A DNA stretch of 64,000 nt, taken from the NCBI GenBank assembly GCA_921293015.1, contig OV121082.1, forward strand, positions 25,743,497-25,807,496, given 5' to 3'. A program made the translations under genes and the position numbers. The DNA comes from Phorcus lineatus. Lineage: Eukaryota; Mollusca; Gastropoda; Trochida; Trochidae. This document shows positions 13,298 to 23,644 of this stretch, one piece after another. How positions within the stretch are numbered: the stretch's first letter is position 1; every line of letters begins with the position of its first letter. Below the pieces are notes generated by a model. That model did not search any database and had not been told where the DNA came from. It saw only the letters and a list, made by a program, of their open reading frames with translations.

Positions 13298-14374
13298 ATT
13301 TTTAGTTTCATCTTCGTGTCCAAAACGATTTGGTCAAAAGCATTAATAAGGCTATATTGACTACTATCATTGTCTATATTTCTGGTTAGGCTTTAACTTA
13401 CAGATACAGGGTGTTACAAGGCACGTTTAATGGTCAGGTGATTGAAGGTATCTGAAATATAATGTATCAAGATATAATATTTACAATTAAATAAGATTAA
13501 CTATACATGTAGTTCATGAACATGCACGAATATGAAATAATATAACGATGTTAAATTCTCAAGTGTTTACAATGAAGATATAAATATATTTCGTCTAATG
13601 GTTGCCTTACAAGGAAGCTGTGTCTAATAGCCTTTTCTGAACAATGCAGTCGATCTTTGACGCAAACAAACCAATTAATCCATTTCCAGTTCTATTAGGT
13701 AACCAACACAATTGTCAAGACATTTGAACCCAACATAATGCTACCATACCATAATTAAACATCAATAAACCAGAAAATGGATCTGACGTTCAGAACCTGG
13801 AAAACCATTCAGGAAAATAAGACTTTTATTTTATTTAACATATTTGTATTCGAATTTAATCATATAAAGGAACAATATTCTTGAAAATCCGCAAAAGACA
13901 TATGTTTCAAGGGGTTTTCTCATACAGAGATATGTTCTTATGTTATAAGTGAGTAAATATTGGTTTGATCAAGATCTCGATCGCACAAACGTAATTGAAA
14001 GTTATAAACCAAGAAATTATGAATGTCATATGGGTTTTAAATTATTATAAAAAAAATACATGGCTCAACAATTTATTTCTTATCTATACTCTCATATAAT
14101 TGTCACATGTTCTATTCTCATTTCGATTCCGGCCCTATCGGTCGAAAATAAAAATATTCACTGTGCCTATCGGTCGAAAAACGCTTGAGTGATTTTGTGC
14201 TCACCGGGCGTGCAGGAGACACTGGGAGAAGCTAAGTTCACTAATGAAGGGGTGGCCGTGTTTTTATAAGACATGCATGAGGTGTTCTTCTCTTCGTTAG
14301 TGAGTAAAGGGGTTTTGTTTTCAAGCTCTCTTATGTTGTTAATGATAAAACTTGGAGTAAGGGTATTAGCAAAA
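13298..14374. other. Non-coding left flank of the DIRS-like element
   Basis: AT-rich sequence with no gene recognised. A short direct repeat (CCTATCGGTCGAAAA) occurs twice near 14135-14180. Confidence 0.45.
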
Positions 14375-14552
14375 AATAGTATGTTTTTGTTTAAACATCA
14401 TTATTTATACTCACCGTCGATAGTTAACAATATGCCCGATTATCCTAATCTGTCTAATTCCGACAATCCTTACACAGAGTAAAGACAGAGTTATCGCTGC
14501 CCTAGCCTGCATCGAATACTCGCCACCAGGTGGCTAACCCTACGTCATCATT
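14375..14552 (+). repeat. DIRS-like element, left (3') inverted terminal repeat
   Basis: From 14418 to about 14552 this matches the reverse complement of 19718-19853 with a single mismatch. The outer end carries an extension (AGTATGTTTTTGTTTAAACA and onward) that is absent from the right terminus. Unequal outer extensions between the two ITRs are typical of DIRS1-type elements, and the internal complementary region stores the missing part. Confidence 0.9.
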
Positions 14553-14612
14553 GCTTCTTCTGACGGGCAGAGAAACCGATCGTACAGAGGGGAGGCCGGG
14601 TGGGAGCTAACG

Positions 14613-14708
14613 ATTGTTAACTATCGACGGTGAGTATATATAATGATGTTTAAACAAAAACATACTATTATTTAATATACTCTCCTCGATAGTTAACAAT
14701 ATGCCCGA
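14613..14708. repeat. DIRS-like element, internal complementary region (ICR)
   Basis: The left half (14613-14666) is the reverse complement of the left outer end, and the right half (14667-14708) is the reverse complement of the right outer end (19829-19870). The two halves meet in the middle as the ends would in a circle. The only difference I see from a predicted circle junction is one base in the ATATATAA stretch. In the DIRS1 replication model the ICR templates completion and circularisation of the cDNA. It lies between the recombinase stop codon and the 3' ITR, the usual place. Confidence 0.9.
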
Positions 14709-14823
14709 ATCCCACAGACGGAGGTGGGTACGAGCGGCCAAGCGATAACAACTCTCTCTTTACACAAGAACACTGGGGACCTGTAAGATGACACTCCGCG
14801 TGAACCCCTAGGGGACGGAGTGG

Positions 14824-15960
14824 TCAGCCTTGACCCATCCTCGCTGTGCGAGGAGGTCCGCAACCAAGGTCGCCAACTAAAATACAAAAGACAACAAGCA
14901 ACCAACTAAGATCAATCTCGGGTTTATTCGAATTGGTTCGAGAGTTAACGAGTAGGAGGGTGAATCCTGCGCTGAGGAGCCGAAGGAACTCGCTGCTGGG
15001 CGTACACCTGTGTAAGCCTGACTTCCAGAAGCAGCCAGCCATGATGTCCGCCACCGCCAAGTTGCTGTGGAGGGCCATCGTCGCTGAGATGGCCCTGATC
15101 TCGTGCGGATTTGCCCTCGCTGGAGGGTCAAGGTCCGCTGCTTTGTAGGCGTCTAGGACCGCTGAGCGGAGGTAAACGCCCAGTTGTCTTTTATCAATTT
15201 CCCGGACACTGGTCTGGGAATGTGGGATGAAGAGTCTCCTTCTCCCTTGACGCAGTGTCCGGGTTTTCTCGGCATAGATCCGTAGCGCGCGTACCGGACA
15301 GAGGAGACGATTCTCCTCGTCTGTCGGATCTACGCTCCTGGAAATGGACGGTAACGAGAAGGTTCTACCCCTCTCGTCCGCGGTTTGGTTTTTGCAGATA
15401 AACTCAGGCGCCAGTCCCAGAGTAGCCGACCCCCCATCCCTCACATCAAAACGCAAAAGGTCCGCCTGGAGAGCATGTAGCTCTGAAATCCTGGCTGCGG
15501 ACCCCATTGCGACCAAAAAGGCGGTTTTGATGGTGAGACGGAGGACGGTTGTCTCCGTCAACGGTTCATAGTGGTCAGACTTAAGATGGTTGAGGACCAC
15601 CGCTAAGTCCCACTCTGGGGGCCTGAGTTTCATCCGCCCGTCCACATTCCGGTAGGTTCTTACGAGCTCCTTGAGGACCGAGATGTCCAACTGGGGGTCT
15701 CGCTTCCTAAGCACGGACATTATCGCTGCCAGATTGGTGTTAATGGACGAGGCTTTAAGCTTCCTCGTCTCTCGCAGGTAGACCAGGTACTCTGCGACCT
15801 GCGGGACCGTAACTACCTGGACATCGTACCCCTCCTTGGCGCAGAAAGTCGCGAAAGCCCCCCACTGAGCGTCATAGAGATTCCTAGTGGAGGGCCTCTG
15901 GGAAGTCGCCACCGCCTCGGCAACGGATTTGGAAAAACCCGCCCCCGTCAGGCCTCTCTG
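14824..15960 (-). pseudogene. DIRS-type tyrosine recombinase, probably inactive
   Basis: This frame would encode the integrase of the DIRS-like element, which inserts circular cDNA by tyrosine recombination. The N-terminal core-binding part starts around RPSTRNLYDAQW (15860-15895). The first catalytic arginine lies in ARISELHAL (near 15495), and the HxxR box is HEIR (near 15100). After the conserved CFWKS the expected xHYLR-like tyrosine motif reads SEFLRLL, so the nucleophile position appears to be Phe (codon 14986-14988, TTC). This alignment is by eye. The frame is open upstream to 17130, but the part before about 15960 overlaps the RT/RNase H gene in another frame and has no family features. 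No ATG marks the start, so translation probably relied on overlap or frameshift, as in other DIRS elements. Confidence 0.8.
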
Positions 15961-17465
15961 GAGACAAACCAAGCTTGAAGCTGTAGAGCCTGGGGGTTCT
16001 CGTGAACCCGCCCGCTCGGTCTGCTCGACAGCAGGTCCCACCTCAGAGGGAGGGGGACCGGGTCTTGGCGGCACATCCTTCGGAGGGGAACGTACCAGGT
16101 CCTGGCTGGCCACCGCGGCGCTATCAACAACAGTTGAAGAACTCGAGTCTCCTGTATCTTCTCCACCACGAGGTTCAGGATGGCGGGAGGGGGATAGGCG
16201 TAGGCAACCATCCCCTCCCATTCTAACGCGAGCGCATCGAGAGCCCACGCGGTAGGGTCCGGTACAGGAGACACGTACGTCGGCAACTGGTGGTTGAGCC
16301 GAGTCGCGAAGAGGTCTATGTGAGGCTTGCCGAACCTCAGACACAGACTCTCGAACACTCTCGGGTGCAGCATCCACTCTGTTGATGGAGGTTTGTCCGG
16401 GCGAGACAAGGCGTCTGCTAGGACGTTCTTGGCTCCCGGGATGTGCACCGCGCGGAGAGAGAGTCCGAGACTGTCTACTAGCCGAAACAGCTCCAACACC
16501 AGTTGCAGAAGCGAGTCTGCTTTGGTCGAGCCTTGCTTGTTGATGGCCCAGGCCGCCGCTGAGCTGTCCGTGTGAACACACAGGATCTGCCCCCGCAGGC
16601 GACCTGACCAATGGTCGATTGCTAGACGAATCGCGTCTAGCTCTAGGACGTTGATGTGGCGTCTCACTTGGGTAGATGACCACACCCCCGCCGTCTGCTC
16701 CGTATCGAGATGGGCTCCCCACCCTTGGGTGGAGGCGTCCACAAACAGGTGACATGTTGCTGGCGGTTCCCTGAGGGGGACCCCCACCAACACGTTGGAC
16801 TCCTGCTGCCACCAGGAGAGGTGGTGTCTGAGTCCCGAGGGTAGAGAGAAAACGTGATGGCACGCCTTCTCTCTGACGTGAACGTTTACGAAGATCTGCA
16901 GGGGCCTGAGCTGCAACCTTCCCCTTCGGGTGAAGTGTTGGGTCGCACTCAAGAACCCTAGCAGCCTTTGCCACTTGCGTAGCGACAGAGGCCCCCGAAG
17001 CGCTAGCTCCAGGAGATCTCGGTAACGTCCCATTCGTTCCCGGGTAACGAAGGCTTTGTAGATAGCGGTGTCCAGGCGGGCGCCCAGAAACACCACGGGA
17101 ATGTGGAACCCCCCCTCCAGGATATTGCAAATGAACGGGTCCAGACCCAACTGTCTCCAGTTGGGCGCGAATCGCGCGAGACGGCCTCCAACTGGTGCGT
17201 CCAGAGGTGGGACCACCTGAGGCGGTAGGTCCGGAGGTACCCAGTCATTGTTTCTTGGGGGTACCTCCGTAGGCACGACCTTTGAGGCGTTGGTTGCCTT
17301 TCTTGGGAGTGCGCTTGGGGGAGGGGCCGGCATTGAAGTCGCGACTTCTGTCCTGCCGACTCCTCCCCCCGAGAAACGACACTCCTCCCGTCTTCGTAGG
17401 GAAGGAGGGCCCACCTCCACCCTTCTTCTTAGGCGTTGTCGTCTGGGCAGATACTCTGCCCCCAC
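15948..17465 (-). pseudogene. DIRS RT/RNase H polyprotein lacking the RT core
   Basis: This 505-codon frame begins with GTG and overlaps the end of gag. After a proline-rich leader it carries the pre-RT segment (GRLARFAPNWRQLGLDPF) ending in GGFHIP. It then jumps straight to FLGARLDT, a motif that normally lies after the YxDD active site. About 190 residues holding the RT fingers and palm are therefore absent, with the junction near 17096 and the frame preserved. The RNase H domain looks complete, with acidic residues in VDAS (near 16740), LELD (near 16640), TDSSA (near 16565) and ADALSR (near 16410). The C-terminal part (HIDLFATRLNHQLP, then WALDALALEW) is the domain that follows RNase H in DIRS elements and is related to their methyltransferase-like region. 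The product could not reverse-transcribe. Confidence 0.88.
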
Positions 17466-19020
17466 CAGCGGCCAGTCTGTTTGTTAGCTCTTGTTGTTGG
17501 CTTTCCTGCCGCTGGCGAAGAGCCCCCGCGACTTGCCCGTCGAAGAGGGTAGAGGAAGTCCCAGGAGCGGACCTCAGTCGGTTCCGGAGCTCCGCCGGAA
17601 GGTTCGTCCGTGCCAGGAAACCATCGCGTCTGAGATTCGTCACCCCCGCTGAGATGCGAGAGGCAGACAGCATCATCTGCGCGAGATTCCTGGCCACGGA
17701 TCCAAAGCCACGATAGAGAGCCTTGGCCCCTTGCTCCATGCCCGCCTCGTTCGTGAATGCTGCCATCGCTTGGCAGGCGTGCGCGACGTGGTTGGCCAGC
17801 CCCAAGATGCTCCTTGCTTCCTTGTCAAGGTGTGACAAGTGAGCATCTGACACCTGGTGAGGTATGGCAGGGGCCGCCACTCGCCGGATGTCGTCGTCCA
17901 AGGCGGGGGGAGAAAAGGGCAAGGAACAGCCATGTACTGGGAGGCCAGATCAGACCTTGTCCGATAACACCAGGGGGGGCAAGAGACGACCCGGCGCTGC
18001 AGCTGCAACGTTGGAGTCGAAGTCTCTGCCCGCCGCCTGCAGGAGCCTGTGCGCCGGAAGCGCCAGCTGGCGCTGCGTCGGCGTCTCCTCCTCCGCGCAG
18101 AAGGTTTCCAACCTGGCCACCCTAGTCGAAGAAGGTTCTTCCTCCAACTCCTGAACGCTTACCTGACACCAATCAGCGATGGCAGTCAGGCGGTCTTTTA
18201 GATCGGGAGCGTCGTCCGTCGAGGTCACAGCCGTGACAGGCGGTGGGGGAGTCACGTTCCCCCGCCCAGGCGTTCCTTCATCCTGGCCTCGATCAGGAGT
18301 TGGGGAAGAGTCATGATCCGAGGGGGTGGCGGCGGGAGAAACGACCACCACCCTCCTCCTCTTAGGAGAGGACGGCGCCTCAGGGGAGGGCGGGGATGAA
18401 GTAGTCCCCTCCTCGACCCTGGGCCGCTCGCGTTCTCTGGACTCGAACATGGATACGACCAGATCCTTCACTGAGGACATGATATCGTCCGTCAGCTTCT
18501 TCTGGTCGAAGGCAACTGGGGAAGCGGGTCTCGACCTCTTCCTCTTCTTATGTTTCCTCTTCCTCCTGGCGGCCCGGCGGCCCGGGGAAGAGGCAGTGTC
18601 AGGGGAGGATCTCCTTCCAGGAGATCGCTCTACCCCGCTAGAGGGAGGAGAGGCGACCGGCGCATCCTCAACCGGCGACACGATCTTATCGGACCCGCCG
18701 CCTGTCTCCGACAGGTCAAATTCCGCGGCGTCCTCCGAAATGACAAGATCTGAGTTTTGCGCGACATCCGCGCCCTTGGAGGCGGTAGCTGAGGAGGACG
18801 CAGAAGGCCGCCTAGTGGATCTGAGTCTCTGCTGAGACTCCGACTTCTTTACCGCGGCGCGGTACTCTCTGTGCTCCGCCGGGGAAAGGTGTTCACATTC
18901 CCTGCACCTGTCCGACTCGGCGCAGAGATTCCGACACAGGCGGCAGAGAGAGTGAGGGTCGAAGCGCGCCGACTTCCTGGACCCACACCCTCCACAAAAC
19001 CCTGAGAAGGGGTTGGACAT
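17245..19020 (-). pseudogene. DIRS-type gag with in-frame stop
   Basis: The start is the ATG at 19020. An upstream GTG extension adds nothing family-like. The N-terminus has a cysteine-rich putative zinc module with C9, C12, D21, H23, C26, C29, C39 and C42. A Ser/Pro-rich, highly charged middle follows, with a basic nuclear-localisation-like stretch (RRKRKHKKRKRSRP). The C-terminal part has a helical segment (DAHLSHLDKEARSILGLANH) and a Lys/Gly-rich tail. The animal LAP2-alpha C-terminal domain is known to derive from a DIRS-like gag, and this helical part is the comparable region. A TGA at 17952-17950 (codon 357) interrupts a frame that is otherwise open for 591 codons. The change is consistent with CpG decay of an arginine codon. 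No other frame joins the two parts, so this is a simple nonsense break or, less likely, a programmed readthrough. Confidence 0.82.
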
Positions 19021-19079
19021 AGCCCCACGCTCACCCTTGGGGGGGCGCCTGACTGGACAGCGCCGGCGCTGCACGGGGA

Positions 19080-19440
19080 CAGCACACTACGCACGAGCCA
19101 GACGCAAGCGAGCGCCAGCCGATCAGCGCTAGCGGGAGGCGGGGCCGCCTGAAACGCAGGCGACAAACTCTAGAGGTAGGCGGTAGAGCGCCTGACGCGC
19201 AGGCGAGCAGCGCTAGTAGAAGGCGGTAGAGCGCCTGAAGCGCAGGCGGTCTGACGAGCAGGCGGCCAGCGCTAGCGGGAAGCGGTAGAGCGCCTGACGC
19301 GGCAGGCGGCAGGCGGCAGAAACTCCAGGCGGTCAGACGCAAGGCCTGAAGCCAGCGCGGGCGCTAGGCGGTAGGCGCTACCAGGAGGCAAGCGCACAGC
19401 TAGCCAAGCGCAGAAGAGAGGCGGTAGACGGGAGGTCTAC
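19080..19440 (-). repeat. GC-rich imperfect repeats in DIRS 5' leader
   Basis: The block GCGGTAGAGCGCCTGA recurs near 19178, 19224 and 19281, interspersed with GCGCAGGCGG and CAGCGCTAG words, over about 350 bp. It lies between the 5' ITR and the gag start. It could be a structured leader, a promoter region or simply a local minisatellite. It is the most GC-rich part of the whole window. Confidence 0.75.
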
Positions 19441-19717
19441 CGCTAAACCAGCCAACCACGGGGCTGAACGACCCAGCACGCAACGCACGTGCAGTCCGGG
19501 TAGCCGAAATCGACAACAGCTGACTGAAGTCAACTGCTGACAAAACCGGCAAGGAGACAATTAAACACAGGTCCTGGATACTCCACCAGAAGTAGCCGAA
19601 CCCAAACACGACAAACAGTCGAGAAACCACACAGGTGAAAAAGGTTTAATCATAAAACAGTCGGAAATCGCTAAGCTATCAAGACACGTCTGCACTTGAT
19701 GGCCGACAGAAAAGCAA

Positions 19718-19870
19718 TGATGACGTAGGGTTAGCCACCTGGTGGCGAGTATTCGATGCAGGCTAGGGCAGCGATAACTCTGTCTTTACTCTGTGTAAGG
19801 ATTGTCGGAATTATACAGATTAGGATAATCGGGCATATTGTTAACTATCGAGGAGAGTATATTAAATAAT
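19718..19870 (-). repeat. DIRS-like element, right (5') inverted terminal repeat
   Basis: This is the inverted partner of the left ITR, identical except for one base over about 135 bp. The outermost 42 bp (19829-19870) are also repeated, inverted, at 14667-14708 in the ICR. The transcript of the minus-strand element would begin in or near this repeat. Confidence 0.9.
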
Positions 19871-22800
19871 TAAAGTATTAAAGTATCCCTTCATATATAA
19901 ATACACGTATAACATGTCTAACACTTCATACTTGTCAATATGGTAAACGCTGCTGTTCAAGTCCAGTTTCTAACACATTCTAGAGGTACTAGATTCGCCT
20001 ATCACATGGGATTCAAGTACACTTCAAACAAGGCAAAGAACACAGCTTCGCTCTGATGTCTGAAACAACATTTTATATATGTAGATCAATGAAAAGTGGT
20101 AGATTAAACAAAACTACACTCTCCACTCTCACTTATGAAGAAATCTATAATTAGGATAAAACAGACTTCATTCACTCGGTCAGGCGACATGATGGTACTT
20201 TTCATGTCAAATAATACTATTGTGAAGCAAGCTGAAACGGAAATAAAAAGATATTGCCAGTTGCCAGAACAACCTATCTTATTAAACGTAGTGCACAGAG
20301 CATGTAGCTTATAAAGGTGCAGAAACAACTCGAACCTACTGTGGGTACAGAAGAGGTTCTCATTACACAAGAGTTGCAGTCTGAATAGGTATAGGTGTAT
20401 AGGGCTTGTGAATTGGAATAATAGAACTGACAAGGCACTAAAACAATTTACTATTGAAACAAATAGCTAGCTTCTTCAGTTTTTGTTGTTGAATGTTCAG
20501 ACACTCTGATTGTGCAAAAAAGAAAAAACACGTTTTATTTTCTTAAAACAGCAGTTAAGGATACCCATACCATAATTTCGGAACAGATGATATTTCAAAT
20601 ACAAATTTTATTGAGCAGGATTTATATGTAAATATTTTTTGCGTAACGGTTTCAGTTACACCCTGCTAACACAAGCCATATCCTAAGATCAAGAAATACT
20701 ACAAAGAAGTTCTTAGTTCTTACCAGAGCATTCGCTGAACAAACATGACTCATGACACATGACACATGACACTGACAGCCGCAGTTAGAAAAGGCGCAAA
20801 CAAAAACCGTTCTGCTTTTTCTCATGTAAGAAATGTGTTGTATTTCCACGACAATGCATCAGTGCTTCATATCAATTGTCAAACGCTGACCCAGGAAGCA
20901 ACCTATGATTAAGAGATGTTTAACTATGATTTAACTTTGTTCATTACTGTCATTCATCACGTAATGGAGTTTTGAAACAGTGGCGTTTGTTTCAAATGTG
21001 CGCTCTATACAAAGCAAATAATCTTATTTTTGGTCAGATCCAAATCTTGCGACAAAATAAATTATTGGTGAGTGCATTTTTACAAAGTTTATGAATAAAA
21101 GGTACGAACTTACATTTCTATTTTGTTATATTTATTGATTAAAAAAGTAATGCCCTGTTCGTTTCAAGGTTTTTCCTTTTTATCAAGGTTATGAAAATTA
21201 AAATTTATTACAAATATTTATTATGAACTATCAACTGCTTTAAATTTGAATATAAAGAAACGACCTAAGAGTATTAGTTCCTTTTCAATATTTGTTTTTA
21301 AATAACAAGTAGAAGTATTGAATTTTGGCAGATTTGAACAAATCATTTTAACCTTTGTAGTCGAAACCACTCAATTTCTACAAATCAACAAAAAAAAACA
21401 TCTTTAGATCTTTACAAATCTCTTTTTGAGAAACGCTTGATCGTCATGTAATAATGTGCTTTTATGTAATGAATATGAATGATAAAATGTTGAAACATTT
21501 CATAAAACTCACAATCAGTCAATGCATGTTCAAGTTTAGACGTTTTAACCTCTCCAACAATGTATAATCAACTGTTACATCTTTTTTAACATGAGATCGA
21601 TAATTACCGTTTAAGACAAAAAAGTAATATTCAATATATATATGAATGTTTATTACGTTAGTTGTTTATTTCAAATTCCTGATATCGGTAGCGATAATGG
21701 TAAGTATTATAAGTAATTTCTCACCCGTGAGCCTGACGTGAGTACAACAGAATTTCTTACAAAGGGAGTATAAACCGTGGTATTATATCTTGTCACCACT
21801 GGTTAAACTCACATCAATGTTGACGTGTGAAGGGTATTAACTGGAAACACTAAAAGCTGGGGGTATTTGTAAGTGCACACTAGTATCGTCACACGATTGT
21901 GGCTGGAATAGGGAAAACTTTAAAAATCAGAATCCACTACTTAATATTTGCACATTAAAATGCTGAATACAAACACAGGTTATGCAAGGAGTACCACTAG
22001 ATAACTGTATGATGGCTGGTTCCAAGATCTTGTTAGGAAATAAACTTATATAATATTGAATAGGTGCCTCGTTTTTGTTTACTGCAAAAGTCTATCAGCT
22101 TTCTAAATGTCACTCAGTACAATGCGAAAGTTTAGAAATCAGGGTAATGAATTGGATTCTGAAGAAAACAAATGTTTTTTCGACTTGCCTTTACTTTTAC
22201 GTTTTGTGACGCTTCTTATGTATTCTACAAAACATACAACAGGCAACAAAAACGACGATGAAAAAACATGACTATTGAGCTTTCCAGAGGTAAACATTAC
22301 AGTATGTCCGACAACTTAATCTTTTAGTTTTTCATAATGATCAACCGCTAAGCTGACGATAACTCAATGTACCGAAGATTTGTTTTCACCATTCGAAAGA
22401 ATAACATCGTTAAGGTTCAGTCTTTTAGATATATAGCATTTAACGACCACAAACCATAAGCCCTTATTTCGGTCTTACTAAAGTCTGTTCCAACTGGAGG
22501 CAATCTATATGTCACTGAGTGATATTGTGGAAGTAGTGATTCCTGTCAATGGTAGATAATCATAATAATGATATCGGTTGCATGAAATCAATTTATTACC
22601 AATTGATTCTCAAATATCTGGGTGATATTTACTGATATCTAAATAAACTTACTGAACTTATTTGACTTACTACAACTATACTATAATGCAAATATCATAT
22701 AATTTGTATTTCGTTTGTTAGGCAATTGCAGTACTTAAACAAAACTGACAACGCATCATGGTTTGTGTATGTGTTAAAAACATTTTTAAAGTAAGCATTG

Positions 22801-23225
22801 GGTGCCAAGCCAATGATGACGATTTGTTTGCGAACCGACGGGTTATGATTTTTCGATTCCTATTTCATTAATTTGGGGGTATAATGTTACTTATTGAGCT
22901 AAGGATAAACAATTACTACAAGCCCATCAAAAGAGCATGGTATATAATACAAGGCTGTTGATAATGAATTTGAGATATTGCAGATATAAAAAAAGACTTG
23001 AGTTTCCTATTTTTTTTACCCCGGTCAATTTAACGAGCTGCCGCTGAACCTACTGTAAACTGTGAGATATGAAAGTAGAATAAAAATATATTTAAGAACA
23101 TTGAAGTGTTGCTCCTGAAGACATCGGTTTTGTTTTCCTCATGTTACGATATCTCGAAGACATTACAAGTAAATGACTTTGCATCAATTAAGGTATGTGA
23201 AAAAAACTTTCGTATATCATCACAC
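19871..23225. other. Non-coding, nothing recognised
   Basis: About 3.3 kb of AT-rich sequence between the DIRS-like and Ngaro-like elements. A small ACATGAC microrepeat occurs at about 20747-20770. No frame resembles a protein, and no RNA gene was recognised. Confidence 0.5.
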
Positions 23226-23308
23226 CATCCTGCTACATCAGCGTAATTGTCTCCGCCCAGCTCCATTATATACCCTGATATCTTTCGGCCTAAAACGCTC
23301 GCATCGCT
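23226..23308 (+). mobile_element. Left arm of inverted-repeat element split by Ngaro insertion
   Basis: This stretch (containing TCTCCGCCCAGCTC and CGGCCTAAAACGCTCG) is the inverted counterpart of 29291-29367 on the far side of the Ngaro-like element. With the Ngaro removed, the two arms would enclose only about 110 bp, so they form a palindromic MITE-like element that served as the landing site. The arms are diverged by several substitutions, so the host element is older than the insertion. Confidence 0.82.
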
Positions 23309-23418
23309 TACGGCTGGTTACTCATGGCTATATACAGCCTACATTGACATTTGTTTGAATTCTCATCCGGGTGGTGCCGCTATCGCTGAATGCGAGTCAT
23401 TTCATTGGCTTGCTATAT

Positions 23419-23621
23419 TAGCATTTAGTTCTAAAAGCTAAATGCCTTTATGACAGGGATACCAACTCCTTGTGTATATTATTTTACTTCCGCTTCCATC
23501 TCCGCATACGCAACAAAGCTAAAGCCCCCGTTATAAAATTACGTCATAACGTGACGTCATCATTACTTCACCTCTTCCCGCCGCCATTCTAGCAGTAAAT
23601 ACTTTCCTTCATCTCTTTTCA
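23419..23621 (+). repeat. Ngaro split repeat A1
   Basis: Identical to A2 at 28528-28730, base for base, at an offset of 5109. It forms the 5' end of the element and the leader of the gag gene, which starts 24 bp after it. Confidence 0.96.
23531..23560 (+). promoter_or_regulatory. Possible Ngaro promoter: TATA-like box and CRE
   Basis: A TTATAAAA word at 23531-23538 is followed by ACGTCAT and GTGACGTCAT (CREB/ATF-type) up to 23560, about 85 bp before the gag ATG. The same block is duplicated in A2. The placement inside the 5' repeat fits an element promoter, but no start site is demonstrated. Confidence 0.4.
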
Positions 23622-23644
23622 AATTAATAGATCTTTTATTCAAT

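Larger units (their letters stand above)
14375..19870 (-). mobile_element. DIRS-like tyrosine-recombinase retrotransposon, defective
   Basis: This is about 5.5 kb of GC-rich DNA in an AT-rich background. On the minus strand it reads gag, RT/RNase H with a C-terminal DIRS-type domain, then tyrosine recombinase, the DIRS order. Inverted terminal repeats flank it. An internal complementary region at 14613-14708 matches the reverse complement of the junction that would form if the two outer ends were joined, which is the hallmark of DIRS elements. Both ends lie at an AAT trinucleotide (14375-14377 and 19868-19870), with no longer target duplication, as expected for insertion of a circle by a YR. 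Three lesions make it look non-autonomous: a stop in gag, loss of the RT core, and an apparent loss of the YR nucleophile. The ITRs remain about 99% identical over 135 bp, so the copy is not very old. Confidence 0.93.

Noticed and set aside
14375-14669. A separate small non-autonomous DIRS-derived element beside the large one.
   Set aside because: Its right arm is better explained as the first half of the internal complementary region, so 14375-14669 belongs to the same element.
15960-17130. Upstream half of a 768-codon minus-strand open frame continuing into the recombinase.
   Set aside because: It overlaps the RT/RNase H gene in another frame, has no family motifs, and its openness is explained by high GC content. 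Only the part from about 15960 to 14824 is recombinase.
17248-18835. Several long plus-strand frames (up to 169 codons) inside the DIRS-like element.
   Set aside because: They are antisense shadows of gag and the RT/RNase H gene in GC-rich DNA, with low-complexity composition and no domain.
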